Shown in pieces: positions 28,052 to 38,502 of a stretch of 49,407 bases of DNA. Below the pieces are notes generated by a model that was given only the letters and a program-made list of their open reading frames with translations, was not told the DNA's origin and did no database searches. Both the position numbers and the translations under genes were made by a program. Position 1 is the first letter of the stretch; each line of letters starts with the position of its first letter. The stretch is from Maricaulis sp. (GTDB taxonomy: Bacteria; Pseudomonadota; Alphaproteobacteria; Caulobacterales; Maricaulaceae): assembly GCA_002692855.1 (NCBI GenBank), contig NZMJ01000015.1, forward strand, positions 1 through 49,407, in the 5' to 3' direction.

Positions 28052-28698
28052 AGGGGTTCGGACCAGCCGAACTGCTCGACTGCTATGCGCGGGGCGTCTT
28101 TCCCATGGCCGAAGGCCGGGACGATCCGCGCATCTACCTTCTCGAACCCGACGAACGTGGCATCATTCCGCTCGAAGGCTTCCACGTCCCGCGGAGCCTG
28201 CGCAAAACCGTTCGCCGGGATCGCTACGAGATCATGATCAATCGCGACTTTGCGGGTGTGATCCAGGGATGCGCTGCGCCCGGAGAGGGCCGCGAGGAGA
28301 CCTGGATCAATCCGGCGATTTGCGGGCTGTACGCCGCGCTCCACCATGCCGGCTACGCGCACAGCGTGGAATGCTACGACGCCGGCTACCTGGTCGGGGG
28401 GCTTTACGGCGTTGCCCTTGGCGGCGCGTTTTTCGGGGAAAGCATGTTCAGCCGGGCCACCGATGCCTCGAAGGTGGCGCTCGTGCATCTCGTCGCGCGC
28501 CTGAAGGCTGGCGGCTACACCCTGCTCGATACCCAATTCACCACGGCCCACCTTGAACAGTTCGGTGCTGAGGTCATCACGCGGCAGGACTATCGCACTC
28601 GCCTGGCACAGGCGATCGAAAAGGATGGGGATTTCCTGGCGCTGCCAAAGCGGATCAGCGGGGATCAGGCCCTGCAGTCGATCACCCAGACGTCGTAA
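28048..28698 (+). CDS. aat: Leucyl/phenylalanyl-tRNA--protein transferase
   Basis: A 216-residue Aat that adds Leu or Phe from tRNA to proteins with N-terminal Arg or Lys, marking them for ClpAP degradation (N-end rule). Typical segments are [14 protein letters not shown], the [11 protein letters not shown] basic stretch, [28 protein letters not shown] and [23 protein letters not shown] written here in part. The start is GTG at 28048 inside the accC stop. Its 3' end overlaps the convergent DUF2155 gene by 34 bases, so both transcripts are antisense there. Confidence 0.95.
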   Translation: MKGFGPAELLDCYARGVFPMAEGRDDPRIYLLEPDERGIIPLEGFHVPRSLRKTVRRDRYEIMINRDFAGVIQGCAAPGEGREETWINPAICGLYAALHHAGYAHSVECYDAGYLVGGLYGVALGGAFFGESMFSRATDASKVALVHLVARLKAGGYTLLDTQFTTAHLEQFGAEVITRQDYRTRLAQAIEKDGDFLALPKRISGDQALQSITQTS

Positions 28699-29090
28699 AC
28701 AGGATGCTCGAGCGGGTTCAATGCCGGGTTGGAGCCAAACATCCAGCCTGAAAAGACCTGTTCGGAATCATCTTCGGACCCGAATCCGTCCGTCCGGCGG
28801 TCGGAAATCTGCATGAAGGCGAAGATTTCGGGCGTTTCCTCAGGCGGGCGGCGGCGGCAGTAGCGCGCCGTGATTTCGAGCGAGCCGAAGACATGCGTCT
28901 CGCCGATCGCAATCTCGAAGTCCTCGGTGCGCGCAGTCACCTTGTCGAGGCCACGCAGGACCAGGACCGTGCCCGGTCGGCTCGACAGCGCCTCGCGCGC
29001 ACCAGGCTCCGCGGGAAGTGCGGTTTCCTGGGCGCCGGCCCATGAGACGGAAGCGGCAACAGCGAAGGCGACGAGTAAGATACGGATCAT
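28665..29090 (-). CDS. DUF2155 family secreted protein
   Basis: A 141-residue protein with a signal peptide (about 1-20, ending SWAGAQ). The mature part matches the alphaproteobacterial DUF2155 family: VLRGLDKVTARTEDFEIAIG, FGSLEITARYCRRRPPEET and [28 protein letters not shown]. Two conserved cysteines (RYC and IDC) could form a disulfide. The function is unknown. It belongs to the conserved aat-DUF2155-NDUFA12 neighbourhood. Confidence 0.93.
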   Translation of the reverse strand: MIRILLVAFAVAASVSWAGAQETALPAEPGAREALSSRPGTVLVLRGLDKVTARTEDFEIAIGETHVFGSLEITARYCRRRPPEETPEIFAFMQISDRRTDGFGSEDDSEQVFSGWMFGSNPALNPLEHPVYDVWVIDCRA

Positions 29091-29137
29091 TCAAACACCA
29101 TCATCCGGCTTTGCGGCATCGGCAAGGCAACGCGCAA

Positions 29138-29542
29138 TCAGGCGTCGGGGGTCCAGGCCTCGTAATCGCCGGACGCGCGCTGGCGCGGTCCTGCAACAGC
29201 GAGACTTCCGGTCGGACGGTAGGCGTGCAGCGTTCCGGTCAGGTTGGGCTTGTGGTCCAGTTCCCACGACTGGCGCGCGAGCGGCGCTTCGGTCGGCGGC
29301 AGATCGAATGTGTGATGCAGCCAACCATGCCAGTCGGGCGGAACGCGGCTGGCGTCGGCATATCCGTTATAGACGACCCAACGACGGGCCTTGCCACCCG
29401 CACCGGAGGGCTTGGCTTCGGTGTAGTACCGGTTGCCATACTCGTCTTCGCCGATTTTCGTTGCGCGCTTGGCCAGCGTGAAGAAGGTGCCCGGGGTGGC
29501 ATCGTCCCACCAGGCAAAAATCTTTCCAATAAATCCCAGCAT
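29138..29542 (-). CDS. NDUFA12-family accessory subunit of complex I
   Basis: A 134-residue homologue of the mitochondrial complex I subunit NDUFA12 (B17.2), found across Alphaproteobacteria as an accessory subunit of NADH:ubiquinone oxidoreductase. Key segments are GEDEYGNRYYTEAK, RRWVVYNGYADASRVPPDWHGWLHH split around the conserved YxGxxxxSxVPxxWHxWLH pattern, and the C-terminal YEAWTPDA. It lies upstream of the DUF2155 gene on the same strand (47-base gap), so the two may be co-transcribed. Confidence 0.93.
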   Translation of the reverse strand: MLGFIGKIFAWWDDATPGTFFTLAKRATKIGEDEYGNRYYTEAKPSGAGGKARRWVVYNGYADASRVPPDWHGWLHHTFDLPPTEAPLARQSWELDHKPNLTGTLHAYRPTGSLAVAGPRQRASGDYEAWTPDA

Positions 29543-29718
29543 ATGACTTGGCCGCTCCGGTCAACGAATACGAGGCATGAATCCGGGGCGGAATATGACG
29601 CCTTGCCCCCGCGCGGTCCAGTGCGGCACACCGCTTTTGGTGCGTGCCCGCTGCGCCCCTATCCTGTGAGCCGATTCGGCGCGTGGGCGCCGTGATTCGG
29701 CGGTGCAAGGGGACGATC

Positions 29719-31866
29719 ATGGCGGGACGGCGCAAAAACGGATCGGAGGCCCCTGCCCCTGATTTCGATACCCTGGCGGTCGAAGTGATGCCGGTCCGGA
29801 CCGATCCCGATTCAGACCCGATTTCCATGACAGTGCCGATGGGGTGGGATGAGGCCGCAAGCCTCGCCCTGCTGGATGCTTCCGGACAGACGGACATACG
29901 CCTTGCCCTGGGCAAGCTGTGCAAGGCCTTGAAAATCCAGGGAGAGACAGCCGAGAGCCTTGCTGCAGCCATTGCGCGCCGGGACGTCGCGCCCGAAGCC
30001 GCGCTCTGGACAGGGGCTTTGGCGGCGCGGCCGGCCGAAGCGGTCTTGTCCGCCCCCGAGGGACCGGCCCTGTTTGCCCGTATCGCGGGAGACGCCCTCG
30101 ATGCGAGCCGGCGCGATGTCGGCGCGCGCGTGCTTGCCGATCAGCTCGCCGCGGTCCGGCATGCCCTGAGAGGGGCCGACCCATCTACCGCCTTCAGTCC
30201 GGCCGCCAATCCTGCGCTGGCAGCTGCATTGAAGTCAGCGCGTGCCCATGGTGTCCCGGATTCCGCGCTGGAACGCACGCTCGACCTGGCGCGGCAGGGC
30301 ATAGACGAGCCGGCCGCGTTCGATCTTCCCGCCTCCCCGGCGACGCCCGTTCCCATCCTCCAACTTGACGAAGGGGACCTGGCCCGACGCGATCTGTGGC
30401 GCGGCGCGGCCCGAAGCCTGTGGACGCATGGAGCGCCGGTGCTGTCCTTCAGCGAGGCCCGGACTGTCGCGAGCCCTGTGCTGTTTGTTGATCTCGAATC
30501 GTTTGCCGGGCCGGACGGCTTCGACAGAATCGGGCTGACCGGGCTGTGTGCGCTCTGCGGAGAGGCGTTACGGCCCCGTGGTGGAACGCTCGCACTGACA
30601 GGACTCGCCGCCCTGCTTGCCGCTCTCGGGCTGTCCTACGACAGCGAGGATGCGATCGCGCTGACCCGCGAGATTGGCGAGACGAGCGCCGCCGCCACGG
30701 GTGAAGGCGTCACCACAGCCGTCATGGCTCCCGATCCCGCGACAGCGCGGCTCCTGGCCAGCGAGAGCGATGGCCTCGCTCCGCTGGACGGCCTGGTGGT
30801 ATCGGACGGCGGTGAAGCCGGATGGCGGCGCTGCGTCGCCGCCGGATTGTCGCGCCTGCGATTCGACCTGCCCGACCAGGTCGAAGGCGTACCGGCCGAA
30901 TGCTTCCGCGGTCCGCCACCCGAGGCCGTGATCGTGATGGCGGCAACACTGGCGGCACGGGTAAGCGGCCCGGTCGAAGCGGTCATTCCCATGCCGGCTG
31001 ACGCGACCGTCGAAGCCGTCGCAACCCTTCTGCGGGCGGCATCGCAAGCACAATTGCCTCATGTTCGCGTGACGCGCACCGGTTCGGGTTTCACGGCTCT
31101 ACTCGACACGCTGGAAGCCGCAGAGGATGGGGACGCGCCTGCGCAGCGCCTGGAGACGCTGGTGGATCGCGCCATCGCGAGCGCTGCGGAACGCCGCAAG
31201 CTTCCCGACCGCCGGAAAGGGTATATCCAGAAATCAACGGTCGGCGGCCACAAAGTCTATCTGCATACCGGCGAGTTCGACGATGGCGAGCTCGGCGAGA
31301 TATTCATCGACATGCACAAGGAAGGCGCTGCCTTCCGGTCGCTGATGAACAATTTCGCCATCGCGATCTCGATCGGCCTGCAATACGGCGTGCCGCTCGA
31401 GGAATTCGTGGATGCCTTCGTGTTCACCCGTTTCGAGCCTGCGGGACCGGTCGAGGGCAATGACTCGATCCGGCATGCGACGTCGATCCTCGACTATCTG
31501 TTCCGGGAACTCGCCGTGTCCTATCTCGGCCGCGAGGACCTGGCCGAGACCGGTCCCGATGATACCGGAGGCATCGGCCGCGGTGTGGCGAAGGAGAAAT
31601 TCGTTCCCGAGGATGCCGCGCATTTCATTTCGCGCGGCTTTTCCCGCGGCCAACTGCCCGACAATGTCGTGATGCTGTCGGCCGACCGGCGCAAACCAGC
31701 GGAAGCCGAGGCTCCGGAGCCGGAAAGCGCGTCACGCGGGCCGGACAGCTACAACGGCGATCCGTGCCCGGAATGCGGGCATTTCACGCTGCTGGAAGCC
31801 AGCGATGGCGGCCATGTCTGTGATGCGTGCGGCTGTCGCACGGGTCGCGGAAGCGCGGGCAACTAG
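29719..31866 (+). CDS. Degenerate class II ribonucleotide reductase-like (TSCPD-domain) protein
   Basis: A 715-residue protein. Residues 499-605 closely match the C-terminal region of B12-dependent ribonucleotide reductase NrdJ ([61 protein letters not shown]). It ends in a zinc-ribbon-like CPEC/CDACGC (C683, C686, C701, C704). The upstream half keeps weak collinear echoes of the NrdJ barrel: [20 protein letters not shown] (225-244), [16 protein letters not shown] (254-269), [18 protein letters not shown] (295-312) and [19 protein letters not shown] (416-434). I find no NPCSE active-site motif, and the protein is far shorter than NrdJ. It looks like a non-catalytic paralogue. AAGGGGAC precedes the ATG at 29719. 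Confidence 0.75.
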   Translation: MAGRRKNGSEAPAPDFDTLAVEVMPVRTDPDSDPISMTVPMGWDEAASLALLDASGQTDIRLALGKLCKALKIQGETAESLAAAIARRDVAPEAALWTGALAARPAEAVLSAPEGPALFARIAGDALDASRRDVGARVLADQLAAVRHALRGADPSTAFSPAANPALAAALKSARAHGVPDSALERTLDLARQGIDEPAAFDLPASPATPVPILQLDEGDLARRDLWRGAARSLWTHGAPVLSFSEARTVASPVLFVDLESFAGPDGFDRIGLTGLCALCGEALRPRGGTLALTGLAALLAALGLSYDSEDAIALTREIGETSAAATGEGVTTAVMAPDPATARLLASESDGLAPLDGLVVSDGGEAGWRRCVAAGLSRLRFDLPDQVEGVPAECFRGPPPEAVIVMAATLAARVSGPVEAVIPMPADATVEAVATLLRAASQAQLPHVRVTRTGSGFTALLDTLEAAEDGDAPAQRLETLVDRAIASAAERRKLPDRRKGYIQKSTVGGHKVYLHTGEFDDGELGEIFIDMHKEGAAFRSLMNNFAIAISIGLQYGVPLEEFVDAFVFTRFEPAGPVEGNDSIRHATSILDYLFRELAVSYLGREDLAETGPDDTGGIGRGVAKEKFVPEDAAHFISRGFSRGQLPDNVVMLSADRRKPAEAEAPEPESASRGPDSYNGDPCPECGHFTLLEASDGGHVCDACGCRTGRGSAGN

Positions 31867-33719
31867 TCGTCCATCAAAGGGAAGTTCAGGTCCCCGGCGA
31901 TCGGCCAGTCGAGTCCGGTCCGCTCGATCATTGCGGCGAAGTTTGGCGCTGCTTCGAGGTCGAAAGGCGCCCCGCACAGGCAAGCGATCGCGGCGTCCAG
32001 AAGCGTCACAGCACCTAGCGGGCGGGCATCCATCCGTGCCGCGACGGCATTGGCCGCTTCGCGACGGCCCGCGACCGCGCTGGCGATGATGGCCGTCCAA
32101 TCGTCATAGCTGGCCATTTCTTCGTATTCGGCATCCACGGCTTCGCGATCGCCCATATGGGCCCGGATACGAAAACGCTCCCAGTCCCAGTTTTCCGCGA
32201 TCAGCGATTCGGCATCCGCATGCCGTCCGAGCCCGAGATAGGCGTGGATCTGCACATATTCGCTCTCACCATACTGCTCGACCGCGTGGAGCCGCTCCGC
32301 CGCCAAAAGGGCGGCTTCATAATCCCCGCGCGCGATCAGCGTGTCGGCGTGGAACAGGAGCGCTTCGGGGTTCAGCGGGTCGCAGGTCACCAGACGGTTC
32401 GCATAGGCCAGACGCGCATCGAGATCCGGGTAAAGCGGGATGAGGGTCTGCAGCCAGTTGTCGTTGACGCATCCTTCTCCAGCGAGGGAATCCCCGATCG
32501 CGGTGTAAAGATTTGACCAATCCTGCGAGAAAACCAGCCGGTTGGCCTGAACGATAGAGCGCTGCGCCTGCGTTTCAGCGGCTTCATCCGCCGCATCGAG
32601 CAGAGCCGAACGCTCTTCGGCCAGTTCACTCCAGGTGTCGGGGTCGATGGCCTCGCCGCCTTCCGACAGGTCCAGCATGCGGTGAGAATTCCGGTCGCTT
32701 TGCAGCAGATAGGCCTGAAAGAAATCCGGTGCTTCGCTTGTCGCCGTTGCGAACAAGGGGTCAGCGCGGTCGAGCAGCGTGAAATCACCCTCCTGGTGCG
32801 CCTGCACCCACAGTCCGAGCGCCTGTTGATAGGCCAGGTAGGCATCGAAACTGCGCGTCCCTGAATTGCGCATCCGGCGGCGCTGGTCCTCGTTGAGAAC
32901 GATCTCCATCACACGCGCGACATTCTCCGCAATTTCCTCCTGAATGGCGAAGACATCCCTGTCGGTCCGATCGAAAGTCTCGGACCACAGATGGCGATCA
33001 TCCGATGCCCGGATCAGCTGGACCGTAACGCGCAATTGCTCGCCGGACCGGCGGATTGACCCTTCGAGTACGTGAGCCACGCCGAGGCTCTGCGCAATTT
33101 CGGGGACGGAGGGAAGATCGGGGCCACGGAACTGGAAAGCCGACGTGCGGGACGTCACAAGCAGTTCGGGAACGGCGGCCAATGAATTCAGGATCTCCTC
33201 GGTCAGTCCATCGGCGATGAACCCGTCATCCGCACTGGAGGAAAAGGCCACGAAAGGCAGCACCGCGACGGACAGTTCGGGAGCCACCAGATCGGGCACA
33301 GGCGCCGGAGTTTCGCCAGCGGGCGTCACCAGAGACACCGTGTCTCCGGTGGGCGATCCGGTCAGAAAGGCGGGGCGCGAGACCAGCTGCCAGACCACCA
33401 GGCCACAGACGATGGTCAATGCGCTGAACAACACGACATCGACCGCGCGTACAGGCTTGCGCGGGACACCGTCCTGAGCGCTGAGGGCGGGCGTCGGCTT
33501 CAAACCCTCCGGTGTGAGTTCGAACGCCCATGAGAGAAAAATCGCCAAGGGAAACCCTGCGATGAGCAGGATCAAAGCAGCGCCGTCGGCCCAGGGTGGA
33601 AGACCGGCGGCTTCCTCGACCGCCGCGACGACCTGCAGGATCAGCCAGCTGGCGACCAGATAGCCGGCGGCGACACGAAAAACGCTGCGGCGGCGAAGTT
33701 CCTGGATGAACCGAAACAT
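31863..33719 (-). CDS. TolB-like/TPR membrane protein (adenylate-cyclase-associated type)
   Basis: A 618-residue protein. Near the N-terminus, [20 protein letters not shown] and a second hydrophobic segment (about 43-67), plus a third at about 93-113, anchor it in the membrane. It is followed by a TolB-N/FlgO-like domain (about 147-270: [49 protein letters not shown]), then helical TPR-like repeats to the end. This layout is common in Maricaulales and sphingomonads, often fused to LuxR or cyclase domains; no effector domain is present here. The function is unknown, with protein interaction likely. It converges on the NrdJ-like gene with a 4-base CTAG stop overlap. Confidence 0.85.
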   Translation of the reverse strand: MFRFIQELRRRSVFRVAAGYLVASWLILQVVAAVEEAAGLPPWADGAALILLIAGFPLAIFLSWAFELTPEGLKPTPALSAQDGVPRKPVRAVDVVLFSALTIVCGLVVWQLVSRPAFLTGSPTGDTVSLVTPAGETPAPVPDLVAPELSVAVLPFVAFSSSADDGFIADGLTEEILNSLAAVPELLVTSRTSAFQFRGPDLPSVPEIAQSLGVAHVLEGSIRRSGEQLRVTVQLIRASDDRHLWSETFDRTDRDVFAIQEEIAENVARVMEIVLNEDQRRRMRNSGTRSFDAYLAYQQALGLWVQAHQEGDFTLLDRADPLFATATSEAPDFFQAYLLQSDRNSHRMLDLSEGGEAIDPDTWSELAEERSALLDAADEAAETQAQRSIVQANRLVFSQDWSNLYTAIGDSLAGEGCVNDNWLQTLIPLYPDLDARLAYANRLVTCDPLNPEALLFHADTLIARGDYEAALLAAERLHAVEQYGESEYVQIHAYLGLGRHADAESLIAENWDWERFRIRAHMGDREAVDAEYEEMASYDDWTAIIASAVAGRREAANAVAARMDARPLGAVTLLDAAIACLCGAPFDLEAAPNFAAMIERTGLDWPIAGDLNFPLMDD

Positions 33720-33965
33720 GATGGATCAATCGCCGCGCAAGGCCGGGCGGCCCGGCGCAAAGAGCGACGAAGCGGCATGCCGGCACGGCAATCGGCGCAG
33801 TTTGCCTGAAATTGAACCCATTCGCTCTCCCCTGTCCGCGTCTGGAATGCCATGTTTCCTAAGCACAGACAATGAAATGCCCTTGGCGGCATTCACATTT
33901 TTGAAGTTTGGAACCGGCCTCGCACTTGCATCGCGCCCGGTGATTGAAGTCTGGAGCGCGCCGAT
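33720..33965. other. Intergenic region between divergent TPR and pentapeptide genes
   Basis: About 250 bases, no gene supported. A short inverted repeat AATGCC/GGCATT (33876-33881 with 33888-33893), followed by CACATTTTTG, resembles a weak terminator or operator, but no gene ends here. TTGAAG at 33901-33906 is a possible -35 for the first pentapeptide gene. Confidence 0.3.
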
Positions 33966-34454
33966 ATGAAACGCTTTGCAACCGCATTCGCCCTGTTTGC
34001 CCTGATCTGCACGCCAGCATTGGCCCAGGACGGATCGCAAATTTCACGGGTCCAGAGCGGCGCATCGTGTTCCGGCTGCAATCTGTTCCAGGCCGACCTG
34101 GCCTATCGCGACCTTCCGAACGTCAACCTGTCGGGCTCGCGCCTGCGGCAAGCCGATCTCAGCCTAGCGACCATGAACGGGGCGAATTTGTCGTCGTGCG
34201 ATTTGTCGGTCGCCAACCTGTTCGGTGCCCGGTTCACCGGCGTCAGTTTCCGCAATTCCAATCTGCGAGACGCCAACCTGGTGGGCGCCTATTTCGGTGG
34301 GGCCGACTTTACCGGTGCCGACCTGACCGGCGCGATCCTTTCAGGCGCGGAACTGGCCGAGGCGCGTGGCCTGTCCCAGGCCCAGCTCAACACGGCGTGC
34401 GGCGATGCCTCGACCGAATTGCCCGCCGGATTGCGTATTGCCAGCTGCCGATAG
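33966..34454 (+). CDS. Secreted pentapeptide-repeat protein, short form
   Basis: A 162-residue protein. The signal peptide is 1-20 (cleavage after TPALA). Then a CxxC (C35-S-G-C38) precedes about 18 pentapeptide units of the A(D/N)LxX type (ADLAY, VNLSG, ADLSL, ANLSS, ANLFG, ADFTG, ADLTG), which predicts a right-handed beta-helix. The C-terminal cap is LSQAQLNTACGDASTELPAG with Cys145 and a final Cys161. The paired N- and C-terminal cysteines suit periplasmic disulfides. The next gene encodes a longer paralogue with the same caps. The function is unknown; being secreted, it cannot be a Qnr-type gyrase protector. Confidence 0.88.
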   Translation: MKRFATAFALFALICTPALAQDGSQISRVQSGASCSGCNLFQADLAYRDLPNVNLSGSRLRQADLSLATMNGANLSSCDLSVANLFGARFTGVSFRNSNLRDANLVGAYFGGADFTGADLTGAILSGAELAEARGLSQAQLNTACGDASTELPAGLRIASCR

Positions 34455-34523
34455 CCAACCCGACCGGGCGCTTACCGCAATTTAAGTCGAACACGGGCGG
34501 CGTTTCGCGTATCGCATGAGTAC

Positions 34524-35861
34524 ATGATGACACGCGCCCTTTCATACCTGCTGACCAGCGCCTGCGCGGCCACACTTCTGGCGTCGCCTGCCTTCGCCGG
34601 CACTGGCGATACCCACCCGCATCGCCGTGTGACGATTTCGGGCGGGTGCAACGAATGTGATTTCGCGGGTCAAAATTTGTCTGACGCCATGATCATCGGC
34701 GCGCATTTCTCGGATTCCGATTTTTCGCATGCGACGCTGATCAATGCCGGCCTGCAGGAATGCGTTCTCAGCGACACCAACCTGACGGACGTCAATCTGT
34801 CCGGGGCACGCATGTCGGGCGTTTCCTTCATCGATAGTGACTTGCGCGATGCTCACCTGGCCGGAGTCCAGGGCGACCGGGTCCGCTTTACCGGATCGGA
34901 CATGGAACGCGCCGACCTGACCGGAGTCCGCTTCGTCGTTGTCAGCTTTGCAGACGCCGAACTGGGCCAGGCCGTACTGGCGGGTTCCCAGTTCCACCAC
35001 GCCGATTTCACGAACGCGTCCATGGACCGGACCGTGCTGCGCGGAGCGCGCATGCCACGCGCCAATTTTCGCGACGCGACCGGTGACCGGACGGTTTTCG
35101 TGAATGCGGACCTGCGCGGCGCAAACTTCACGAATGCCGAATTTGACCGGGCTGATTTTTCCGGTGCGCGCCTCGAAGGGGCCAACCTGTCCCAGGCGCG
35201 GCTGCTGCGAGCCCAGGGACTGACCCACGCGCAGATTTCCGCCGCCTGCGGAGACACCGACACGGAATTGCCGGACGGCCTCGTGGTTGCGCCCTGCCCG
35301 ACGCGCGCGCCGGGCGGCAATGGCGTGGTGATGGTGTCGCGAAACGGTCAGCAGGTCGAAATCATCGATCCGCGTCGCATGATCGAAGCGCAAACCGCCG
35401 CCATCGAAGCCTTGCGCGAGGTTGAGACCCGGCTGCCCAGAAACATCGAGATAGACATCCGCCGTTCCGGTGACCTGCGCGAGGTGCGCCGCGCGATCAG
35501 CGAGGCCCTTGAGGCGCTTCAGCGCGAAGAAGAACGCGAAGCGGCCCGCGCCGAGCGCTCGGCAGCCGAGATCGCGCGCAGTGAAGCCGAGATCGCCGCG
35601 GCACGCGCGCGGCTGGAAGCGCTCGAAAGCCTGATGCGCAACCACAACATCCCGCAGGACGTCATCATGTCAGGGCACAGCTACACATTCGAGGTCGCCC
35701 CGGAAAACAACAGGCCTGACGGGGCATCCGAGCGCTTTGGCTATCGGTGGGAGTTCCGGTCCGAACCGGGCGAGCCTCCCGCGGCGCCGGTTCTGCCGCC
35801 CTTGCCGCCGAAACCGGATGAAGCAAGGCCCCGGACGGAGCCCCGCGTCCAGCCGGACTAG
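34524..35861 (+). CDS. Secreted pentapeptide-repeat protein with coiled-coil and proline-rich tail
   Basis: A 445-residue paralogue of the preceding gene. The signal peptide is about 1-25 (ASPAFA). A CxxC (C42-N-E-C45, [10 protein letters not shown]) opens a beta-helix of about 35 pentapeptide units (46-235). The cap [17 protein letters not shown] and a closing Cys (VVAPC) repeat the short protein's end. A highly charged Ala/Glu/Arg coiled coil (about 325-372) follows, then a domain-like stretch and a proline-rich C-terminus. The start is ATG 34524 or 34527. Its stop shares a CTAG with aspS. Likely a periplasmic structural or binding protein. Confidence 0.87.
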   Translation: MMTRALSYLLTSACAATLLASPAFAGTGDTHPHRRVTISGGCNECDFAGQNLSDAMIIGAHFSDSDFSHATLINAGLQECVLSDTNLTDVNLSGARMSGVSFIDSDLRDAHLAGVQGDRVRFTGSDMERADLTGVRFVVVSFADAELGQAVLAGSQFHHADFTNASMDRTVLRGARMPRANFRDATGDRTVFVNADLRGANFTNAEFDRADFSGARLEGANLSQARLLRAQGLTHAQISAACGDTDTELPDGLVVAPCPTRAPGGNGVVMVSRNGQQVEIIDPRRMIEAQTAAIEALREVETRLPRNIEIDIRRSGDLREVRRAISEALEALQREEEREAARAERSAAEIARSEAEIAAARARLEALESLMRNHNIPQDVIMSGHSYTFEVAPENNRPDGASERFGYRWEFRSEPGEPPAAPVLPPLPPKPDEARPRTEPRVQPD

Positions 35862-37660
35862 TCCTTCTTGGGGTCCGGCGCGACCGTGCGCAGGTGAAGC
35901 TCGCGCAGCTGACGCAGATCGACATCGGCAGGCGCCTGCATCATCAAATCGCGCGCCTGCTGGTCCTTCGGGAACATCACGACTTCGCGCAGATTGTCCT
36001 CACCGGCCAGTAGCATGACGATGCGGTCGATGCCCGGTGCGATGCCACCGTGCGGCGGAGCGCCGTATCGGAACGCGTTCAGCATGCCGCCGAACTTCTC
36101 TTCCACGACTTCCGGACCGTAACCGGCGAACTCGAACGCTTTCAGCATCACGTCCGGGCGGTGGTTCCGGACCGCGCCCGAGGACAGTTCGACGCCGTTG
36201 ACGACGATGTCGTACTGGTAGGCCTTCATGCCCAGCAGCGCCTCGTGGTCATTCTTGTCGAGCGCCATGAACGCGTCCATGTCCATTTGCGGCATGGAGA
36301 AGGGATTGTGCGAGAAATCGACGCGCTTTTCGTCCTCATTCCACTCATACATCGGGAAATCGACGATCCAGCAAAACTTGAAGACGCCCTCTTCGTAGAG
36401 TCCCAGTTCGCGGCCTACCACGTTGCGCGCACGGCCCGCGAAGGATGCGAAATCCTTCGGCTGACCGGCCGCGAAGAAGACCGCGTCTCCGTCCTTCAGG
36501 CCGAGCGCGTCACGCAAGGCCGCCGTGCGGTCCTCGCCGATATTCTTGGCGATCGGACCGGCACCTTCGCCGTCGCGGAAGAAGATGTAGCCGAGGCCTG
36601 GTTGGCCTTCCTTTTGCGCCCACGCATTCATGCGGTCGCAGAAGGCACGGCTGCCGCCGCCGGGTGCAGGGATCGCCCAGACTTCGACGGCCGGGTTCTT
36701 CTCGATCATGCCGGCGAAGACCTTGAAGCCGGAACCGGCAAACGTGTCGGTGACATTGCGCATCTCGATCGGGTTGCGCAAGTCGGGCTTGTCCGAGCCG
36801 TACTTGCTCATCGCCTCGGCATAGGGAATGCGCGGGATCGGCGACTTGGTCACCGTCTTGCCGTCGGCAAATTCCTCGAATGTGCCCAAGAGGACCGGCT
36901 CGATGGCGGCAAAGACATCGTCCTGGGTGACGAAGCTCATTTCCATGTCGAGCTGGTAGAACTCACCCGGTGCGCGGTCGGCGCGGGCATCCTCGTCGCG
37001 GAAACAGGGCGCGATCTGGAAATACCGGTCAAAGCCCGAGACCATGATCAGCTGCTTGAACTGCTGGGGTGCCTGCGGCAGGGCGTAGAACTTGCCCGGG
37101 TGCAGGCGCGACGGCACGAGATAGTCCCGCGCGCCTTCCGGCGACGAAGCCGTCAGGATCGGCGTCTGGTACTCGGTGAAGCCTTCGCCGATCATGCGCT
37201 GGCGGATCGATTCGATGATCTTCGAGCGCAGGACGATACGCTTGTGCAGGCTCTCGCGGCGCAGGTCGAGATAGCGGTGCTTCAGGCGAACTTCCTCGGA
37301 CCATTCAGGTTCACCGAAGACGGGGAGCGGCAATTCCTCGGCTTCCGACTGGACCGCCAGGTCATCGACACGCAATTCGATCTCGCCCGTCGGCAGGTTC
37401 GGGTTCGCTGCCTCGGCAGACCGCGCCACGACCCGGCCGGAAATCGTCACGACACTTTCGACGCGCAGCCGTTCCAGACGTGCGAAATGCGGGCTTTCCG
37501 GCTCCAGGACGCACTGGGTCAGGCCGAAATGGTCGCGCAGGTCAATGAAGAGCAGACCGCCATGGTCGCGCTTGCGGTGGATCCAGCCAGACAGGCGCAC
37601 GGTCTCGCCAACGTCGGAGGCGCGCAGCGCGCCACAGGTGTGGGTGCGATAGGCGTGCAT
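35858..37660 (-). CDS. aspS: Aspartate--tRNA ligase
   Basis: A 600-residue bacterial-type AspRS. An N-terminal OB anticodon domain ([23 protein letters not shown] in part) is followed by the class II catalytic core with motif 2 [19 protein letters not shown], a GAD insertion (about 290-410), and motif 3 [15 protein letters not shown]. Many Alphaproteobacteria use a non-discriminating AspRS together with GatCAB to make Asn-tRNA; whether this one is non-discriminating cannot be decided by eye. Confidence 0.96.
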   Translation of the reverse strand: MHAYRTHTCGALRASDVGETVRLSGWIHRKRDHGGLLFIDLRDHFGLTQCVLEPESPHFARLERLRVESVVTISGRVVARSAEAANPNLPTGEIELRVDDLAVQSEAEELPLPVFGEPEWSEEVRLKHRYLDLRRESLHKRIVLRSKIIESIRQRMIGEGFTEYQTPILTASSPEGARDYLVPSRLHPGKFYALPQAPQQFKQLIMVSGFDRYFQIAPCFRDEDARADRAPGEFYQLDMEMSFVTQDDVFAAIEPVLLGTFEEFADGKTVTKSPIPRIPYAEAMSKYGSDKPDLRNPIEMRNVTDTFAGSGFKVFAGMIEKNPAVEVWAIPAPGGGSRAFCDRMNAWAQKEGQPGLGYIFFRDGEGAGPIAKNIGEDRTAALRDALGLKDGDAVFFAAGQPKDFASFAGRARNVVGRELGLYEEGVFKFCWIVDFPMYEWNEDEKRVDFSHNPFSMPQMDMDAFMALDKNDHEALLGMKAYQYDIVVNGVELSSGAVRNHRPDVMLKAFEFAGYGPEVVEEKFGGMLNAFRYGAPPHGGIAPGIDRIVMLLAGEDNLREVVMFPKDQQARDLMMQAPADVDLRQLRELHLRTVAPDPKKD

Positions 37661-37749
37661 GGTGGTGTCTACCCTTCAAGGAATGCGAAGTCTGCCAGAA
37701 GGGCGCGACATGCCCGCGAAGCGGCCTGCCTGTCAAGGAATCGAGGCGG

Positions 37750-38469
37750 TCAAGGCGATGACAGCCGCACGATTGTCCTGACGAGCGCCTCCGGCTTCGA
37801 GAAATACACCGAATGGCTGGACGCGATGTCCTCGACCCGATCGACCGGCGTTGCTGCCAGAACGCGGTCCTGAAAGGCCGGCGTGACCGCCCGGTCTTCC
37901 GTCAGGCGGACATAGGCGCGCGGGACGCGTCCATAGTTCGCGTCAGTCAGTTTCAGGCGCGTGATCGCCGGCCTTGCCGGCTCGCGGCACAGCATCAGGC
38001 GGCCAAGCATCCAGTCCTCGACCGGGCAGTCGTGATAGAGCGCTTCGCGATAGACGTGCGGCTGAAGCCAGTCCCAGAGCGCGAGGCGATTGACCTCGAT
38101 CCCGGGAAGCAGCGCGCTCTGGCGGTCAGACCTAAACCAGCTCGCCGCCCGGTCGCCCGGCGGGAGCATGTAGGAGGCGAGGTAGATCGTGCGTTCCACG
38201 CGATCCGGTACCGCTTCCGCCAGCGCCGAGGCGAGAATGCCGTAGCGACTGTGCGCAACGGTCGTGAAACGGATGCCTGGCGGCAGTTGTTTCAGCACGG
38301 CGCGGACCATGTCGCTCAGCCCGACGAAAGCCGGAGTGGCGGGATGGCGGCCCCTGCCCGGCAGCTCCGCACAAGTCACCTCATGGCCTTCAGCTTCGAG
38401 CAACGGCGCGGTCTTGTACCAGACCCATGCGCCATGCCAGCTGCCGTGGATCAGAAGAAAATGGGTCAT
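37750..38469 (-). CDS. Alpha/beta hydrolase with atypical nucleophile elbow
   Basis: A 239-residue alpha/beta hydrolase close to the EstC/plant methyl-esterase group: FLLIHGSWHGAWVWYKTAPLLE at the N-terminus (oxyanion region HGSWHG) and ELPGRGRHP. The nucleophile elbow reads VAHSRYG instead of the usual VGHSYGG, so both glycines around Ser are replaced (Ala and Tyr). The histidine is in SSHSVYFSKPEAL. Whether it is active is uncertain. It is downstream of the DUF1203 gene (33-base gap, same strand), probably in one operon. Confidence 0.85.
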   Translation of the reverse strand: MTHFLLIHGSWHGAWVWYKTAPLLEAEGHEVTCAELPGRGRHPATPAFVGLSDMVRAVLKQLPPGIRFTTVAHSRYGILASALAEAVPDRVERTIYLASYMLPPGDRAASWFRSDRQSALLPGIEVNRLALWDWLQPHVYREALYHDCPVEDWMLGRLMLCREPARPAITRLKLTDANYGRVPRAYVRLTEDRAVTPAFQDRVLAATPVDRVEDIASSHSVYFSKPEALVRTIVRLSSP

Positions 38470-38502
38470 CTCGGATCTCCTCCCTCAGACATCGCCGCCG
38501 CC

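Noticed and set aside
33966..35861. Quinolone-resistance (Qnr-like) pentapeptide proteins
   Set aside because: Both proteins have signal peptides and cysteine caps, so they are exported and cannot reach gyrase.
36050..37873. Very long open frame antisense to aspS (about 600 codons)
   Set aside because: It is a codon-bias mirror of aspS: no recognisable domain, no ribosome-binding site, and the opposite strand encodes a complete AspRS.
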